From Bimuria novae-zelandiae CBS 107.79 (lineage: Eukaryota > Ascomycota > Dothideomycetes > Pleosporales > Didymosphaeriaceae), in NCBI GenBank assembly GCA_010015655.1, contig ML976719.1, positions 426,249-442,658 of the forward strand: a stretch of 16,410 nucleotides of DNA. Direction: 5' to 3'. Position numbers and translations under genes: made by a program. The notes beneath the pieces were generated by a model. The model had not been told where the DNA came from. It searched no databases and saw only the letters and a program-made list of their open reading frames with translations. Shown in pieces: positions 15,835-16,410 of the stretch (position 1 is its first letter; each line of letters opens with the position of its first letter).

Positions 15835-16410
15835 CCCCACCACACCGAAAGCCTCGGCTTACCAACGCTTAGGTAATCCCACCACGCCAAAGGTGACCCC
15901 ACCAACGAAATTTTGCCTCTTACCTAACCCTACCAACAACTTTATTTCCTCTCAACAACAGGTTCTTATCATGTCCAAACAGCTGCTTATGAGTGTAATA
16001 CACCTTAAGACGTTCTGTACCTCATCTAAACGTGTTCTAGCCAGCCTACAAAGCCTATAGCGAGCTTGGTTGCCCTCCCTTTGGTTGCGACCCTTTCGAA
16101 GAAGTGCGTGTAACCTGTACACGATCTCAACCGGTTCCTAACATGTTCAGAACACTAGCGGCGAGGTCACGATACACTTTGGGGAGATATACTGTAGGGC
16201 GAAGGTGGGCGACGAGCTCTGTGGGGTAAGAAAACCATATTCCTAACATGTTCTAGACATATTCTCACGCTTCAAAACTTTTTGTTAGTTGTGTTACTAA
16301 CGTGTTTAGAACGCGCTGAAAACTCGAGGTGCACTGGTTACCCACGTAAAGAAGCATCACTCCGAAATTACGGTGGGCAAGGCAGAACACACTGGGAATC
16401 CGAAGATGGA
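15835..16410. other. Low-RIP tract at the right edge with no recognised gene
   Basis: Composition changes here: CpA and TpG are common again and TpA is ordinary, so the tract is probably single-copy host DNA or a short repeat that escaped RIP. An open frame at 15821-16060 (79 codons, NPTTPK twice) runs on in the frame of G, but I see no domain in it and doubt it is coding. CCCCACCA-like motifs recur at 15835, 15877, 15897 and 15928. Four AACRTGTT motifs follow at 16029-16306. I can name no gene or element. Confidence 0.5.
16026..16309. repeat. Four spaced CTAAMRTGTT motifs around an AACRTGTT core
   Basis: Cores lie at 16029-16036, 16140-16147, 16245-16252 and 16299-16306. The two middle cores are AACATGTT, a perfect 8-bp palindrome, in the context TCCTAACATGTTCWRGA. 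The outer two are AACGTGTT. All are preceded by CTA. Such spaced near-palindromes can be protein-binding sites; no factor can be named from the sequence. Confidence 0.5.

Noticed and set aside
15821..16060. 79-codon ORF as the true end of the G transposase
   Set aside because: It is in frame with G, but composition and RIP state change abruptly at its start, and the NPTTPK-rich sequence is unlike known pogo tails. Kept only as part of the right-edge tract.
1..16410. Retrovirus-like or LTR element, tRNA, rRNA, CRISPR, or bacterial operon
   Set aside because: No reverse transcriptase motif, long terminal repeat pair, cloverleaf, regular spacer array or ribosome-binding-site-led gene order was seen on either strand.
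16001..16410. A minus-strand protein-coding exon in the right-edge tract
   Set aside because: Short open stretches exist on the minus strand, but they are brief, lack domains and have no convincing splice sites within view.

Overview
The window is a block of degenerate DNA transposons from a filamentous ascomycete (Pezizomycotina). The transposase families resemble those I know from Pleosporales and other Dothideomycetes, but the species cannot be read from the sequence. Almost the whole window carries the mark of repeat-induced point mutation (RIP): CpA and TpG are depleted and TpA is abundant. The transposase frames have no net indels but are full of TAA/TAG stops, with no TGA noticed before the natural ends. 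I see no intact gene, no RNA gene and no CRISPR array.

Layout, with letters assigned here. A, 1-1472 (+), is the right part of a Fot1/pogo element. C, 1475-4473 (-), is a second pogo element carrying a 0.9 kb non-coding insertion (2349-3264). B, 4476-6601 (-), is a complete pogo element of the same family as A, so A and B form a large inverted repeat around C. F, 6604-10089, is a Tc1/IS630-type element with a transposase pseudogene (+) and a second long degenerate gene of unknown function (-). E, 10110-12217 (-), and D, 12220-14328 (-), are two more complete pogo elements. G, from about 14331 (+), is another Fot1/pogo-type element that loses its identity near 15.82 kb. From there to 16410 the DNA has little or no RIP and holds no gene I can recognise.

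The elements are joined almost without spacer. C-B, B-F and E-D are each separated by a single TA, the target dinucleotide of this superfamily. A ends at a TA inside the terminal repeat of C, and D and G may also share a TA. The pogo families have different terminal repeats, but each repeat is built from two copies of a short module exactly 17 bp apart. In F and G all three catalytic acidic residues have been changed (D to N, E to K) by changes of the RIP type. C, D and E have lost only the third Asp, and B keeps all three.

Nothing here should make an active product. The window is best read as a fossil record of repeated insertion into TA sites followed by RIP. The parts that family knowledge explains least are the second gene of F, the structured insertion in C, and the repeated palindrome-like motif near the right edge.
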